From an uncultured Collinsella sp. (lineage in GTDB: Bacteria > Actinomycetota > Coriobacteriia > Coriobacteriales > Coriobacteriaceae): a stretch of 64,000 bases of DNA. The stretch is from NCBI GenBank assembly GCA_900541685.1, contig UQKM01000003.1, forward strand, positions 1 to 64,000, read 5' to 3'. Shown here one piece after another: positions 17,021 through 25,766 of the stretch; positions within the stretch are counted from its first letter, which is position 1, and each line of letters begins with the position of its first letter. The notes under the pieces were generated by a model. The model ran no database searches, was not told the origin of the DNA, and worked only from the letters and a program-made list of their open reading frames with translations. The position numbers were made by a program, and so were the translations under genes.

Positions 17021-18007
17021 TTAGCGCTGCGGCTCTGTGGCGCGCACCTGCTCGATGACCTTTTCCATCGTGGCGTCGATGCGGTCTTTTTTGAGTTCGC
17101 ATTCCCAGATGGTTATGGGCGTCCAGCCCATTTGAGTGAGCGCTGCCACAGCAGCACGGTCGCGCTCGACGTTGCGACGGAACTTTGCCTCCCAAAACTC
17201 AACGTTGCGCTTGGGCTGGCTTGGGTTGCACTTGGGGCAGCGGTGCCAAAAGCAACCGTTGACGAAGATGGCGATCTTGCGGCCGGGGAAGGCGATGTCG
17301 GGCTTGCCGGGTACCTTCCATTCCAAACGATAGCCCGTAAGGCCCGCGGCCCGTAGGCGCTGACGTACGAGCAGCTCGGGCTTGGTGTTGGCGCGCTTGT
17401 TGCCCTTCATGGACTTTTTGATGGCGGCGCGACGGCGGACCAGTTCGCGCTCGTCAGCGGAGAGGTCCGAGGTATCGATGCCGTCGAGCAGACCGGGCTT
17501 GGGACGCTTTTTGCTGCGGCGTTTAGGTGCGCGCTTGGGTTTGGTGGCGGGTTTGTCGGTTGTGTTGGGCGCGGCGTCATCGGCGGAGCTTGCCTCAAGC
17601 CGATCTTCCTTTAACTCAATCAGAGCATCAATGAGCCCCTTGTCGGCGGGCATCCATTCCACCGTGGCAAGCGAGGTGCGTGGAATCCAGCGGATATCAA
17701 GCTGGCGGTCGTGTTTCTGGGGCTCATCGGATTCATCGGCGAGCGAGCAGTAGTAACACTCCATGGAGAGATGAAAATCGGGGTAGTCATACTCAACGGT
17801 GTAGAAATCACGCAGGTTGGTGACTTTTACCTGTAGCTCTTCCATAAGCTCGCGGCGCACGGCGTCTTCGGGTGTCTCGCCGCGCAGAAGTTTGCCGCCC
17901 GGGAACTCCCATAGTCCCTGCATGTTGCCGTAGCCGCGCTGCACGGCAAGCAGCTCGTCAGATCCTTCCTTGCGAATGATCCCAGCGGCAACATGAACAG
18001 TCTTCAA
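17021..18007 (-). CDS. Nudix hydrolase fused to Vsr-type T:G mismatch endonuclease
   Basis: 328-residue fusion. Residues ~1-135 are a MutT/Nudix domain with the Nudix box GGKLLRGETPEDAVRRELME (continuing into EL, ~residues 37-58). A basic, Lys/Arg-rich linker (~150-195) follows. Residues ~198-328 are a very-short-patch repair endonuclease domain: MKGNKRANTKPELLVRQRL, KPDIAFPGRKIAIFVNGCFW, HRCP and the zinc-type cysteines. Vsr nicks DNA at T:G mismatches from deaminated 5-methylcytosine; Nudix enzymes remove damaged nucleotides. No cytosine methyltransferase is adjacent. The open frame is continuous, so the fusion does not depend on a frameshift. Confidence 0.88.
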   Translation of the reverse strand: MKTVHVAAGIIRKEGSDELLAVQRGYGNMQGLWEFPGGKLLRGETPEDAVRRELMEELQVKVTNLRDFYTVEYDYPDFHLSMECYYCSLADESDEPQKHDRQLDIRWIPRTSLATVEWMPADKGLIDALIELKEDRLEASSADDAAPNTTDKPATKPKRAPKRRSKKRPKPGLLDGIDTSDLSADERELVRRRAAIKKSMKGNKRANTKPELLVRQRLRAAGLTGYRLEWKVPGKPDIAFPGRKIAIFVNGCFWHRCPKCNPSQPKRNVEFWEAKFRRNVERDRAAVAALTQMGWTPITIWECELKKDRIDATMEKVIEQVRATEPQR

Positions 18008-18042
18008 CAGGAGCCCTCTCTCAACATCAACACATGGCAGAC

Positions 18043-18076
18043 TACGCTTACCTTACGCAACGGTAAGGCAAGCGTA
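18043..18076. promoter_or_regulatory. Inverted repeat upstream of the BceAB-like pair
   Basis: TACGCTT-a-CCTTAC and GTAAGG-c-AAGCGTA pair around a 6-base loop, between the divergent Nudix-Vsr and ABC genes. It has the form of a regulator-binding site. No cognate regulator is adjacent. Confidence 0.5.
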
Positions 18077-18151
18077 AGCCATATCGATGGTAGCCGACTC
18101 GGCTCCTTGCGACTATAGATGCCGTAGACTAATCGCAAGAAAGGACTCGGT

Positions 18152-18937
18152 ATGCAAACCACGCAAACGGCGACCCCGGTACTGGAGGTCGCGCATCTCG
18201 AAAAGGTATATGGAGCACTGGGCAACGTGACCCGCGCGCTCAACGATGTCAGCTTTACCGTCAACCGCGGCGAATTCGTCGGCATCATGGGCGCCTCGGG
18301 CTCGGGCAAGTCGACGTTGCTCAACTGCGTGTCGACCATCGATAGCGCCACAAGTGGCACGATCCGCATCAACGGGCAGGACGTAACGCGCATGAAACAA
18401 GCCAAGCTCTCGCAGTTCCGCCGCGAGGAGCTGGGCTTTATCTTCCAGGACTCCAACCTGCTCGATACGCTCACGGCACGCGAGAACATCGCCCTGCCGC
18501 TCACCATTGCCCGCGCAAACTCGGCAGAGATCTCGACCCGCGTGCAGGATGTGGCCGCGCGCCTGTCCATCAGTCAGGTGCTCGACAAGTACCCCTACCA
18601 GATGTCCGGCGGCCAGCAGCAGCGCGTTGCCGCGGCTCGCGCGCTCGTCACCGACCCCACCATGATCATGGCCGACGAGCCCACCGGCGCCCTCGATTCC
18701 AAGAGCGCCCGCCTGCTGCTCGAGAGCCTGGAGGCCCTGAATCGCCGCCTGCGCGCCACCGTGCTCATGGTCACGCACGATAGCTTTGCTGCAAGTTACA
18801 CGAGCCGCGTGCTGTTTATCCGCGACGGCAAGATCTTCACCGAGCTGCGCCGCGGCGACACCGACCGCCGGGAGTTCTTCGACCGCATTATGGAGGTCGT
18901 TGCCATGATGGGCGGTGAGGGCTCCGATGCTCTGTAA
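18152..18937 (+). CDS. ABC transporter ATPase, BceA-like
   Basis: 261-residue ATPase of the MacB/BceA group. Walker A GASGSGKST (~residue 48), Q-loop FIFQDSN, signature MSGGQQQR and Walker B IMADEPTGALD are all present. It overlaps the permease start by 11 bases, so the two are translated together. In BceAB systems the pair removes or senses cell-wall-acting peptide antibiotics. The usual neighbouring two-component system is missing here. Confidence 0.92.
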   Translation: MQTTQTATPVLEVAHLEKVYGALGNVTRALNDVSFTVNRGEFVGIMGASGSGKSTLLNCVSTIDSATSGTIRINGQDVTRMKQAKLSQFRREELGFIFQDSNLLDTLTARENIALPLTIARANSAEISTRVQDVAARLSISQVLDKYPYQMSGGQQQRVAAARALVTDPTMIMADEPTGALDSKSARLLLESLEALNRRLRATVLMVTHDSFAASYTSRVLFIRDGKIFTELRRGDTDRREFFDRIMEVVAMMGGEGSDAL

Positions 18938-21128
18938 ACTCGCTTGGGGCAACGTCCGCCGCGCCGGCCGCGACTACCTCGTCTACCTTTTGACGCTCAC
19001 CCTGGGCGTCACCGTCTTCTATGCCTTTAACACCGTCTCGATGCAGGTCGACATTGCCGGCATCGATGAAGAGGGCTTGGCGCAGGTTATGGGCAGCATG
19101 CTCGGCTACCTGACGTACTTTTTGGCCGGTGTCATGGCCTTTTTGATGGTGTATGCCAATAACTTCATCATGAAACGCCGCAAGAAGGAGTTTGGCCTGT
19201 ACCAGGTGCTCGGCATGGGGCGCGGGCGCGTCGCCACGATCATGGCGCTCGAGACGGTGATCGTTTCGGTCGGCGCCTTTGTCGCCGGCATTGTGCTGGG
19301 CGCGGGGCTTTCCCAGCTCATGACGTTCTTTACGGCTTCACTCTTCAAGACGCAGATCGCCAATTTCCACTTCTTCTTCTCGGTGCATGCGTTCAACCTG
19401 ACCCTTGCCTGCATGCTCGTAATGTTTGTGCTCACGCTGCTGCTGAACCTTCGCGCCGTGCGTCGTACCAAACTCATCGAGCTTATGGGTGCCGAGCGTC
19501 GCAACGAGAGTATCAAGACACGCAACCCCTGGATCGCGATTGCCATCTTTGCTGTGGGCGCGGTGCTTGTGGGCGTGGCCTATTACCGTCTGCTGCGCGA
19601 CGGGTTCCCGCTCACCGCGACCGATACCAAGCTGCAGGAGGCCATGAACCAGTTTGGTATCACCACGGCCATGGTTACGGTGGGTACCTTTGCCCTGTTC
19701 TGGGGCCTTTCGGGCATGCTTATCAAGCTGCTGCAGGGCCTGCGCAGCGTCTATTGGCGCGGCCTCAATATGTTTACCGTACGCCAGCTTGCGGCCAAGG
19801 TCAATACGGTGTGCTTTTCGATGGGCGTCATCGCGATGATCCTGTTTTTGGCCATCACCTCGGTGACGTGCGGTATGTCGATCGCCAACGTGATGAACGA
19901 AAACCTGGAGCGCTATAACCCTGTTGACGTGTCTCAGACGTATGTCTATTACACGCCCGAAACGCTCGACTACTACAAGGAGTATGTCAATCCGTCTGAG
20001 GCCGATCGCATGGTGCTGGCCGATGCAACGGTCGATTTGTACGCTGCATGGCATGGCGAGCGCAAGTCGGCGGACAACAACGACGAGACCGGCAAAAAGG
20101 TCAATATCGCCGATGTTGCCGGTGAGCATGTGCAGATCGATTCGTATCTGAGTTACCCGCTTGGCGGCTCGGGTCCCTCGGTAGCTGCAGGCGAGATGTG
20201 CAAGGCCATGGGCGAAAAGCTCCCCAAGGTGCTCGAGGGTAGCAATGCCGATGATATGGGCCTGTTTGTGACGCCGGCGAGCCAGTACAACAAGCTGCGC
20301 CAGATGATGGGCGAGGAGCCGGTGAGCATTGGCCGCGACCAGTACGTGCTTACGTGTGATATGGGCGGTGAGCTGGGCGACCTGTACACCAAATATATGG
20401 CCGGCGGCCATACCCTCACCTTGGGTGGGCATGAGCTCAAGCCCGCAACCGATAAGTCGGACAAGGACACGGCGGCCATCGCCAACTCGGGGCTCGGTAG
20501 CAATCCCGGTACCGTGGTCGTTGCCGATGAGCTGCTGTCCCAGCTTAATCTGCAGCCGTATGCCAGCAACCTGCTCGTTAACTACAAGCGAGGGATGGAT
20601 GTTGCCGAGGCCGATGAGCTCATTAAATACACTATGCTCGACAACCTGCTCGTTGACGGCAAGGAGCCGGGTTCGTGGGGAGTCTTCATGACACGCTCCG
20701 AGCTATATACGCAGGCAGCGCAGATGAACGGCATGATTAGCTATCTGGCTATCTACATCGGCTTTGTACTGGTCGTTGCATGCGCGGCAATTCTGTCGAT
20801 CCAGCAGCTCTCCAACGTGGCAGATGGCAGCCGCAGCTATCGCGTGCTGGCGCAGATCGGCTGTGACGACCGCCAGATTCGCCATTCGGTGATGGCACAG
20901 CAAGCGGTGTTCTTCCTGTTCCCGCTGGCAGTGGGTCTGGCGCACTCCTTTGTGGCGCTCAAGGTGATCATCGAGCTGGTGAGCACGTTTGGCAACATGA
21001 GCATCGGCGGCACGGTGGGCCTCACCTGTGCGATTTTCCTGGCAGCCTACGGCGGCTACTTCCTGGTAACGTACCTCATGAGCACCGGCATGGTGCGAGC
21101 TGCCATCGCCACCCGCTACAGCGAGTAG
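18927..21128 (+). CDS. ABC transporter permease, BceB/FtsX type
   Basis: About 733 residues with FtsX-like membrane parts at both ends: the N-terminal part holds helices around residues 16-35, 55-75, 105-130, 150-180, 225-245 and 285-310. A large extracytoplasmic domain (~345-600) follows, and then three C-terminal helices. This is the BceB layout, where the outer domain lies between helices VII and VIII and binds the peptide. The ATG at 18927 has GGTGAGGG upstream and overlaps the ATPase stop; an in-frame GTG at 18915 is an alternative. A terminator follows at 21166. Confidence 0.88.
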   Translation: MLCKLAWGNVRRAGRDYLVYLLTLTLGVTVFYAFNTVSMQVDIAGIDEEGLAQVMGSMLGYLTYFLAGVMAFLMVYANNFIMKRRKKEFGLYQVLGMGRGRVATIMALETVIVSVGAFVAGIVLGAGLSQLMTFFTASLFKTQIANFHFFFSVHAFNLTLACMLVMFVLTLLLNLRAVRRTKLIELMGAERRNESIKTRNPWIAIAIFAVGAVLVGVAYYRLLRDGFPLTATDTKLQEAMNQFGITTAMVTVGTFALFWGLSGMLIKLLQGLRSVYWRGLNMFTVRQLAAKVNTVCFSMGVIAMILFLAITSVTCGMSIANVMNENLERYNPVDVSQTYVYYTPETLDYYKEYVNPSEADRMVLADATVDLYAAWHGERKSADNNDETGKKVNIADVAGEHVQIDSYLSYPLGGSGPSVAAGEMCKAMGEKLPKVLEGSNADDMGLFVTPASQYNKLRQMMGEEPVSIGRDQYVLTCDMGGELGDLYTKYMAGGHTLTLGGHELKPATDKSDKDTAAIANSGLGSNPGTVVVADELLSQLNLQPYASNLLVNYKRGMDVAEADELIKYTMLDNLLVDGKEPGSWGVFMTRSELYTQAAQMNGMISYLAIYIGFVLVVACAAILSIQQLSNVADGSRSYRVLAQIGCDDRQIRHSVMAQQAVFFLFPLAVGLAHSFVALKVIIELVSTFGNMSIGGTVGLTCAIFLAAYGGYFLVTYLMSTGMVRAAIATRYSE

Positions 21129-21165
21129 CGAGCGGGCAAAACCGCCGCATAACCACAGCGAACAA

Positions 21166-21206
21166 ACGCCGCGAAGGAAGCCGGGCCCCCTTCGCGGCGG
21201 TTTTTT
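21166..21206 (+). terminator. Terminator after the BceB-like permease
   Basis: CGCCGCGAAGG and CCTTCGCGGCG form a stem followed by TTTTTT. A diverged copy (CGCCGCGAAGAGG ...) is in the duplicated block near 29656. Confidence 0.75.
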
Positions 21207-21224
21207 GCCCGCCTGATGCATCTC

Positions 21225-21355
21225 AAAACTAAGTGAGTAGACTTTTTTGGATCTGCCGAGCACATTGCGACAAACGCTCAACAAAACCGCAGGTCAGGGC
21301 TGTGGCGTTTTGGGGCGTGCTCGGCATCCCGCCAAAAGCCTACTCACTTGGTTTT
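21225..21355. repeat. 131-bp palindromic repeat, copy 1
   Basis: Ends AAAACTAAGTGAGTAG (21225) and the near-complementary CTACTCACTTGGTTTT (to 21355), with inner paired blocks TGCCGAGCAC/GTGCTCGGCA. A second copy with the same arms is at 29714-29844, as part of a longer duplicated block. No coding capacity. Confidence 0.75.
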
Positions 21356-21363
21356 ACTGCTAG

Positions 21364-21404
21364 AAAACCGCCGCGAGGGAAAGTAGCTCCCTCGCGGCGG
21401 TTTT
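21364..21404. repeat. CCGCCGCGAGGG hairpin
   Basis: Perfect 17-base arms AAAACCGCCGCGAGGGA (21364-21380) and complement (21388-21404), followed by a GGC tail. A diverged copy is near 29850-29890. Confidence 0.7.
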
Positions 21405-21420
21405 GGCATTTGCCCAGATA

Positions 21421-21458
21421 AAACCTGCCAAAATAAACCTGTCCCTTTTTGGTAGGTT
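21421..21458. repeat. CCTGCC...GGGACAGG REP-like repeat, copy 1
   Basis: AAACCTGCCAAAATAAACCT followed by GTCCCTTTTTGGTAGGTT. The outer bases pair. It touches the stop codon of the minus-strand LuxR-type gene. Other copies are at 29908, 33674, 56795, 59957 and 63516. Confidence 0.8.
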
Positions 21459-22422
21459 ATCGTTTCCAAAAGTGGAGGATCAGGGTCGTACGGTTTTGCT
21501 GCTCGGTTTTGACCAGGATGTTGTGGATGTGGGTCTTGACGGTACCCACGGCAAGGAAGAGCTCGTCAGCGATCTCTTGGTTCGATTTGCCCAACACAAC
21601 CAGACGCATGACTTCGGTTTCGCGGTTGGAGAGCTTGTAGGCGTTGCGATAGAAGGGCATCTGCTCTTCGATGTGTCGATCAAGATCGCTGACGTTCTTT
21701 TCCTCGGGCGCCTCCTGCATGCGGATTGAAAGCACGTGGTAGGAGTAGATGATCAGCAGAATCGCAAAGTAGCAGGCAAAGACGTTTTCGCTAAAGTTGC
21801 GCTCGGACAGGTACAGCTGCAGCCAAGAGGGTGCCAGGCTCATGGGAACAACAAGGATGTTGTAGAAATCCTCGGCAACGATGCAACCGACCAGAATAGC
21901 GCCGATAATCAGGTGCTTTCGTTGGTTGTTAACGCGTGCCTTCAGCTCGACTTGTGTGCTCTTGCGTGCCGTCCAAAAGATATATAGCCCCACGAAAACA
22001 AGGAATACCTGACGCATCGTGTAGTAGAGCCATTGATGAATGGGGCCGTAGAGGACAGCGACGATAATCAGCAGCTCGCTCAGCAAGAACGTTGCGACGG
22101 GAATGACAAACTGCTTTTTTGAATGCTTGTCGAGCAAATCCATGGCAATGAGCCAAATAAAAGCCTGCGAAGCGGTCGCCACAAAGGTCCGCAACACAGG
22201 CATGGTAATTGAGTAATAGTCGCTGGCTGGAAAACTCTGGTTTTGCAGCGTGTATTCAAAAAAGAAAATCTCGGTCATCTCGATGGCATAGCAGATAAAT
22301 ACGCCGCTGCCATAGATAAAGAAGCGTCGACGAGATGAGGCATAGGCGGCAAGCGAGAGCACCGCCGTCACAATACAGATCACGAGTATCGCTAGGGTAT
22401 AGAAGAACATCAGGGTGTTCAT
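21457..22422 (-). CDS. Seven-helix membrane LuxR-type regulator
   Basis: 321 residues: about seven predicted membrane helices in residues ~1-240, then a LuxR-type helix-turn-helix at ~258-320 (LSNRETEVMRLVVLGKSNQE, then VGTVKTHIHNILVK). This membrane-sensor LuxR architecture is common in Coriobacteriia. It is divergent from putrescine carbamoyltransferase across a 330-base region, so control of the agmatine genes is a reasonable inference. No ligand is shown. Confidence 0.88.
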   Translation of the reverse strand: MNTLMFFYTLAILVICIVTAVLSLAAYASSRRRFFIYGSGVFICYAIEMTEIFFFEYTLQNQSFPASDYYSITMPVLRTFVATASQAFIWLIAMDLLDKHSKKQFVIPVATFLLSELLIIVAVLYGPIHQWLYYTMRQVFLVFVGLYIFWTARKSTQVELKARVNNQRKHLIIGAILVGCIVAEDFYNILVVPMSLAPSWLQLYLSERNFSENVFACYFAILLIIYSYHVLSIRMQEAPEEKNVSDLDRHIEEQMPFYRNAYKLSNRETEVMRLVVLGKSNQEIADELFLAVGTVKTHIHNILVKTEQQNRTTLILHFWKR

Positions 22423-22752
22423 CTGTCACCGTCCCATCTCATTTATTCTATGGCCGAGTTCTGTATACCTTGTGGGATATAGACGTCTCAACCCTTCGTT
22501 TCATTGTGGATTAGGCGCCGAGATACAGCATAGCCGTATACCGTTCGCGGTTCTAGATGGTAAACCCCCTGTAAACTCTTGACCTGCGGGTTTATATTGG
22601 TTTAGAGGGGGTGTAACTCCGTGAACGGTCTTTAATCCCGAATAAACTAGGTAAAAATTGCATACGGGTGAATGATGGTCTTGTCAACACGAGGCGTGAT
22701 GTTCGAGCGCCTCATAGTAATAGTCGGCAAGACCGGCGGAAAGGAAATCGAC
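22423..22752 (+). promoter_or_regulatory. Divergent regulatory region luxR-type / ptcA
   Basis: 330 bases without a gene. It contains two related dyads: ACCGTTCGCGGT near 22540 and CCGTGAACGG near 22619. A longer pairing AAACCCCCT ... AGGGGGT spans about 22562-22613, with TTGACC (~22577) inside it as a possible -35. Which of these bind the LuxR-type protein cannot be told. Confidence 0.45.
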
Positions 22753-23826
22753 ATGGCACTGCCTAAGGATTTCATCGACACCAACGACTTCACCAAAGAG
22801 CAGATCCTGGCTATCGAGGATCTTGGCCTGGCAATGAAGAAGGCCATCAAGGTTGACGGTTATTATCCGCACCTGCTCCGCAACAAGAGCCTTGGCATGA
22901 TCTTCCAGCAGGTCTCCACCCGCACTCGTCTTTCCTTCGAGACCGCTATGACCGACCTCGGCGGCCATGCTCAGTTCTATGGCCCTGGCACCATCCAGCT
23001 CGGCGGTCACGAGTCCCTGGGCGATACCGCTCGCGTTATGGGCTCGCTGCTCGACATCATGATGGCTCGCGTTGACCGTCACAAGGACGTCGTCGGCCTC
23101 GCCGAGGGCTCCGCTGTGCCCGTCATCAACGGCATGTCCGAGTTCAACCATCCCACGCAGGAGATGGGCGACCTCATGACCATGCTCGAGAACCTCCCCG
23201 AGGGCAAGAAGATCGAGGACTGCACCCTGGCCTTCATCGGCGACGCCACCCAGGTCTGCGTCTCCCTCATGTTCATCGCTTCCAAGGTCGGCATGAAGTT
23301 TGTCCAGTTTGGACCTAAGGGCCACCAGATCCCCGACGGCGGCCTGCACGTTGGCACCGTCGAGGAGCGCGCCGAGTTCGGCAAGCAGATGATGGCCATC
23401 GCCGAGGAGAACTGCAAGGTCTCCGGCGGCTCTGTCGTCATCTCCGACGACATCGAGTGCATCAAGGGCGCCGACTTCATCTACACCGACGTGTGGTATG
23501 GCCTGTACGACGAGGAGGTCTCGGGCGAGAACTACATGGACGTGTTCTATCCCAAGTATCAGGTCACCATGGACATGATGAACTTCGCCGGCCCCAACTC
23601 CAAGTTCATGCACTGCCTGCCGGCCACCCGCAACGAGGAGGTCGTCGACGAGGTCATGGACGATCCCGAGCGCTCACTGTGCTGGGTCGAGGCCGAGAAC
23701 CGCAAGCACTCCATCCGTGCTCTCCTTGCCGCCCTGGGCAAGCGCACTCCGCTCAACGACGAGGGTGTCGAGTACTCCGCCAAGGCTGAGCTCCACGCCG
23801 CTCTCGAAGCTCTCGAGCAGCTCTAA
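22753..23826 (+). CDS. ptcA: Putrescine carbamoyltransferase
   Basis: Transfers the carbamoyl group of N-carbamoylputrescine to phosphate, releasing putrescine and carbamoyl phosphate in the agmatine deiminase pathway. 357 residues. Carbamoyl-phosphate motifs STRTRLSFE (~residue 53), HPTQEMGD (~residue 135) and HCLPA (~residue 290) are present. FYGPGTIQLGGHES and a C-terminal helix rich in Ala/Leu/Glu are typical of PTC rather than ornithine carbamoyltransferase. The ATG at 22753 follows GGAAAGGAAA and is preferred over an in-frame start at 22672. No carbamate kinase gene is in the window to complete ATP production. Confidence 0.9.
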   Translation: MALPKDFIDTNDFTKEQILAIEDLGLAMKKAIKVDGYYPHLLRNKSLGMIFQQVSTRTRLSFETAMTDLGGHAQFYGPGTIQLGGHESLGDTARVMGSLLDIMMARVDRHKDVVGLAEGSAVPVINGMSEFNHPTQEMGDLMTMLENLPEGKKIEDCTLAFIGDATQVCVSLMFIASKVGMKFVQFGPKGHQIPDGGLHVGTVEERAEFGKQMMAIAEENCKVSGGSVVISDDIECIKGADFIYTDVWYGLYDEEVSGENYMDVFYPKYQVTMDMMNFAGPNSKFMHCLPATRNEEVVDEVMDDPERSLCWVEAENRKHSIRALLAALGKRTPLNDEGVEYSAKAELHAALEALEQL

Positions 23827-23959
23827 GCCTCAAGGCTTCTAAAAGCACGTTTGCGGGCGGCGGATGCTCGTCTCCTGTCGCCCGCTCACCGAGGCCCAAG
23901 CAATTGCCTTAATACCTTAGGGCCTCGGATCTGTCCAAGACTGAGCGAAGGAGCTCATC

Positions 23960-25399
23960 ATGAGCGACGGAAAGAAAAAGCTTTCCTTCTTGACGGTCAT
24001 TTCGACCATCATCTGCGTCGTCTTCGTTTGCGAGGCCGCCGCTCCTGCTGCTGCCATTGGCAACCAGCAGTTCTTCTGGTGGATCTTCCTGATCCTGACC
24101 TTCCTGCTTCCCTACGGCATGGTTGTCGCCGAGCTCGGTACCACCTATGACGGCGAGGGCGGCATTTACGACTGGGTACGCGATGGCCTGGGCGACAAAT
24201 GGGGCGCCCGCATCTCGTACTACTACTGGGTCAACTACCCGCTGTGGATCGCCTCGCTGGCTACCATGTTCCCCGACATTTTGGGCATGGTCTTTGGCGT
24301 CGAGTTCAACTTGATCGCCAAGATGGGTATCGATCTTGCCTTTGTGTGGATCGTCTACCTCATGGGCCGCTCCAAGGCGGCCGACTCCGAGTGGGTCCTT
24401 AACGGTGGCGCCATCATCAAGGTCGCCGTCGCCGTTATCGTTGGCGCTTTGGGCATTTGGTATGCCATGGAGAACGGTTTTGCGAACGACATGTCCGCTG
24501 CCACCTTCCTGCCCGAGCTCACCAACACCAACGCTCTCGGTTACCTGTCGATCATCATCTTTAACTTCATGGGCTTCGAGGTCATCTGCACCATGACCGA
24601 CGACATGGCCGATCCCGCTCGCGATATCCCCAAGGCCATCATCGTCGGTGGCCTGTCCATCGCCGTGATCTACCTGTTCGCTGGCTTTGGCATCGGCGCT
24701 GCTGTGCCGGCCGATTCCATCGACCCCGACTATGGCATGATTGTCGCAGTCCAGACCATGGTGGGCGACTCCATGATCTTCAAGGTCATCTGCATCGCCT
24801 TCCTGATCACCCTGTTCGCCAACATGGCCGCCTGGTCCTTCGGCGTCAACTCCGTCGCCCGCTACGCTGCCGAGCACGGCAACATGCCCAAGGTCTTCGC
24901 CTCGATGATTTCGGATGATGACATGCCCAACGGCGCCAACCTGGTCAACGCCGTCGTTGCCTCCCTGGTGCTGTGCCTGCAGCTCGTTCCCATCGACGCC
25001 ATCTCCAACGGCGTCTTCTGGATGCTCTTCGGCACCTCCGTCGTCTTCCTGCTGCTGACCTACATCCCGATGTTCCCGGCGTTCCTCAACCTTCGCAAGA
25101 ACGACCCCGACCGCGAGCGCATCTTCACGTTCCCGTTTAAGGGTGCCATGATGAAGGTCATGCTGGCCATCCCTTGCATCGAGCTGATCCTGGCCATCGT
25201 TGCAACGCTGGTGCCGCTCTCCGCCGCCGAGATTGGCGACAAGCTCCCGATGATCGTTATCTTCATCGTGCTTCTGCTCATCGGCGAGGTTGTCCGCGTC
25301 GTCAGCGCCAAGGGCCGCGAGACCGAGTACAAGGGCCTCACTCCCGAGCTGGCAGCTCAGCGTCTCGCTGAGGAGGCCGCCGAGGCCGAGGAGAACTAG
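23960..25399 (+). CDS. APC-family amino acid/polyamine antiporter, likely agmatine/putrescine
   Basis: 479 residues, about 12 membrane helices, APC superfamily. Motifs include the N-terminal EAAAPAAAIGNQQFFWWIF and VVAELGTTYDGEGGIYDWVRD, typical of the glutamate/GABA- and polyamine-antiporter branch. It lies between putrescine carbamoyltransferase and agmatine deiminase, so agmatine-for-putrescine exchange is the likely role (inference). AAGGAG precedes the start. A paralog lies at 27613. Confidence 0.88.
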   Translation: MSDGKKKLSFLTVISTIICVVFVCEAAAPAAAIGNQQFFWWIFLILTFLLPYGMVVAELGTTYDGEGGIYDWVRDGLGDKWGARISYYYWVNYPLWIASLATMFPDILGMVFGVEFNLIAKMGIDLAFVWIVYLMGRSKAADSEWVLNGGAIIKVAVAVIVGALGIWYAMENGFANDMSAATFLPELTNTNALGYLSIIIFNFMGFEVICTMTDDMADPARDIPKAIIVGGLSIAVIYLFAGFGIGAAVPADSIDPDYGMIVAVQTMVGDSMIFKVICIAFLITLFANMAAWSFGVNSVARYAAEHGNMPKVFASMISDDDMPNGANLVNAVVASLVLCLQLVPIDAISNGVFWMLFGTSVVFLLLTYIPMFPAFLNLRKNDPDRERIFTFPFKGAMMKVMLAIPCIELILAIVATLVPLSAAEIGDKLPMIVIFIVLLLIGEVVRVVSAKGRETEYKGLTPELAAQRLAEEAAEAEEN

Positions 25400-25766
25400 A
25401 GCACCCGGTTCTGGGGCTCCAACCCTCCTCGTGTACCAACGCGCGCTTCGTCGGGCTTGTCGCTCCCGACTCCGGGCACTCTAGCCTCTTCGGAGACGTG
25501 CCCAAGCGACAGGTTTGCTAACCATTCCCCGGGGTGGGTGTGAGCGATAGCTCCGGTAACCACCGCCCACCCCAATCTCTCTTCCGTATCCTTCGTGCGT
25601 TTTGTCTCCGCGCACTTGGTTACGTCGTCGCTTGCCGGTGCGACTCCGTGAAAACCGGCGCCGGGCGCCCCGACCCTTGCCGGGGAACGGGCGCCTACCA
25701 TCTCTTGGTTTTAGGCTGCGGGTAACCCGCCCGCAGCAAGCGATCGTTCGATTTGGAGGATATCTT
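25400..25766 (+). other. Long leader before agmatine deiminase
   Basis: 367 bases with no credible gene. Several pairings are possible: GGGGTGGG (25531) with CCCACCCC (~25567), GCCGGT with ACCGGC around GCGACTCCGTGAAA (~25635), and GGCGCC-rich arms near 25660-25695. It could be a structured leader or attenuator. No known riboswitch core was recognised. Confidence 0.35.

Noticed and set aside
25630..25700. GGTGCGACTCCG in the aguA leader, resembling part of a cobalamin riboswitch
   Set aside because: The B12 box and the rest of the core were not found, and the neighbouring genes have no link to cobalamin.
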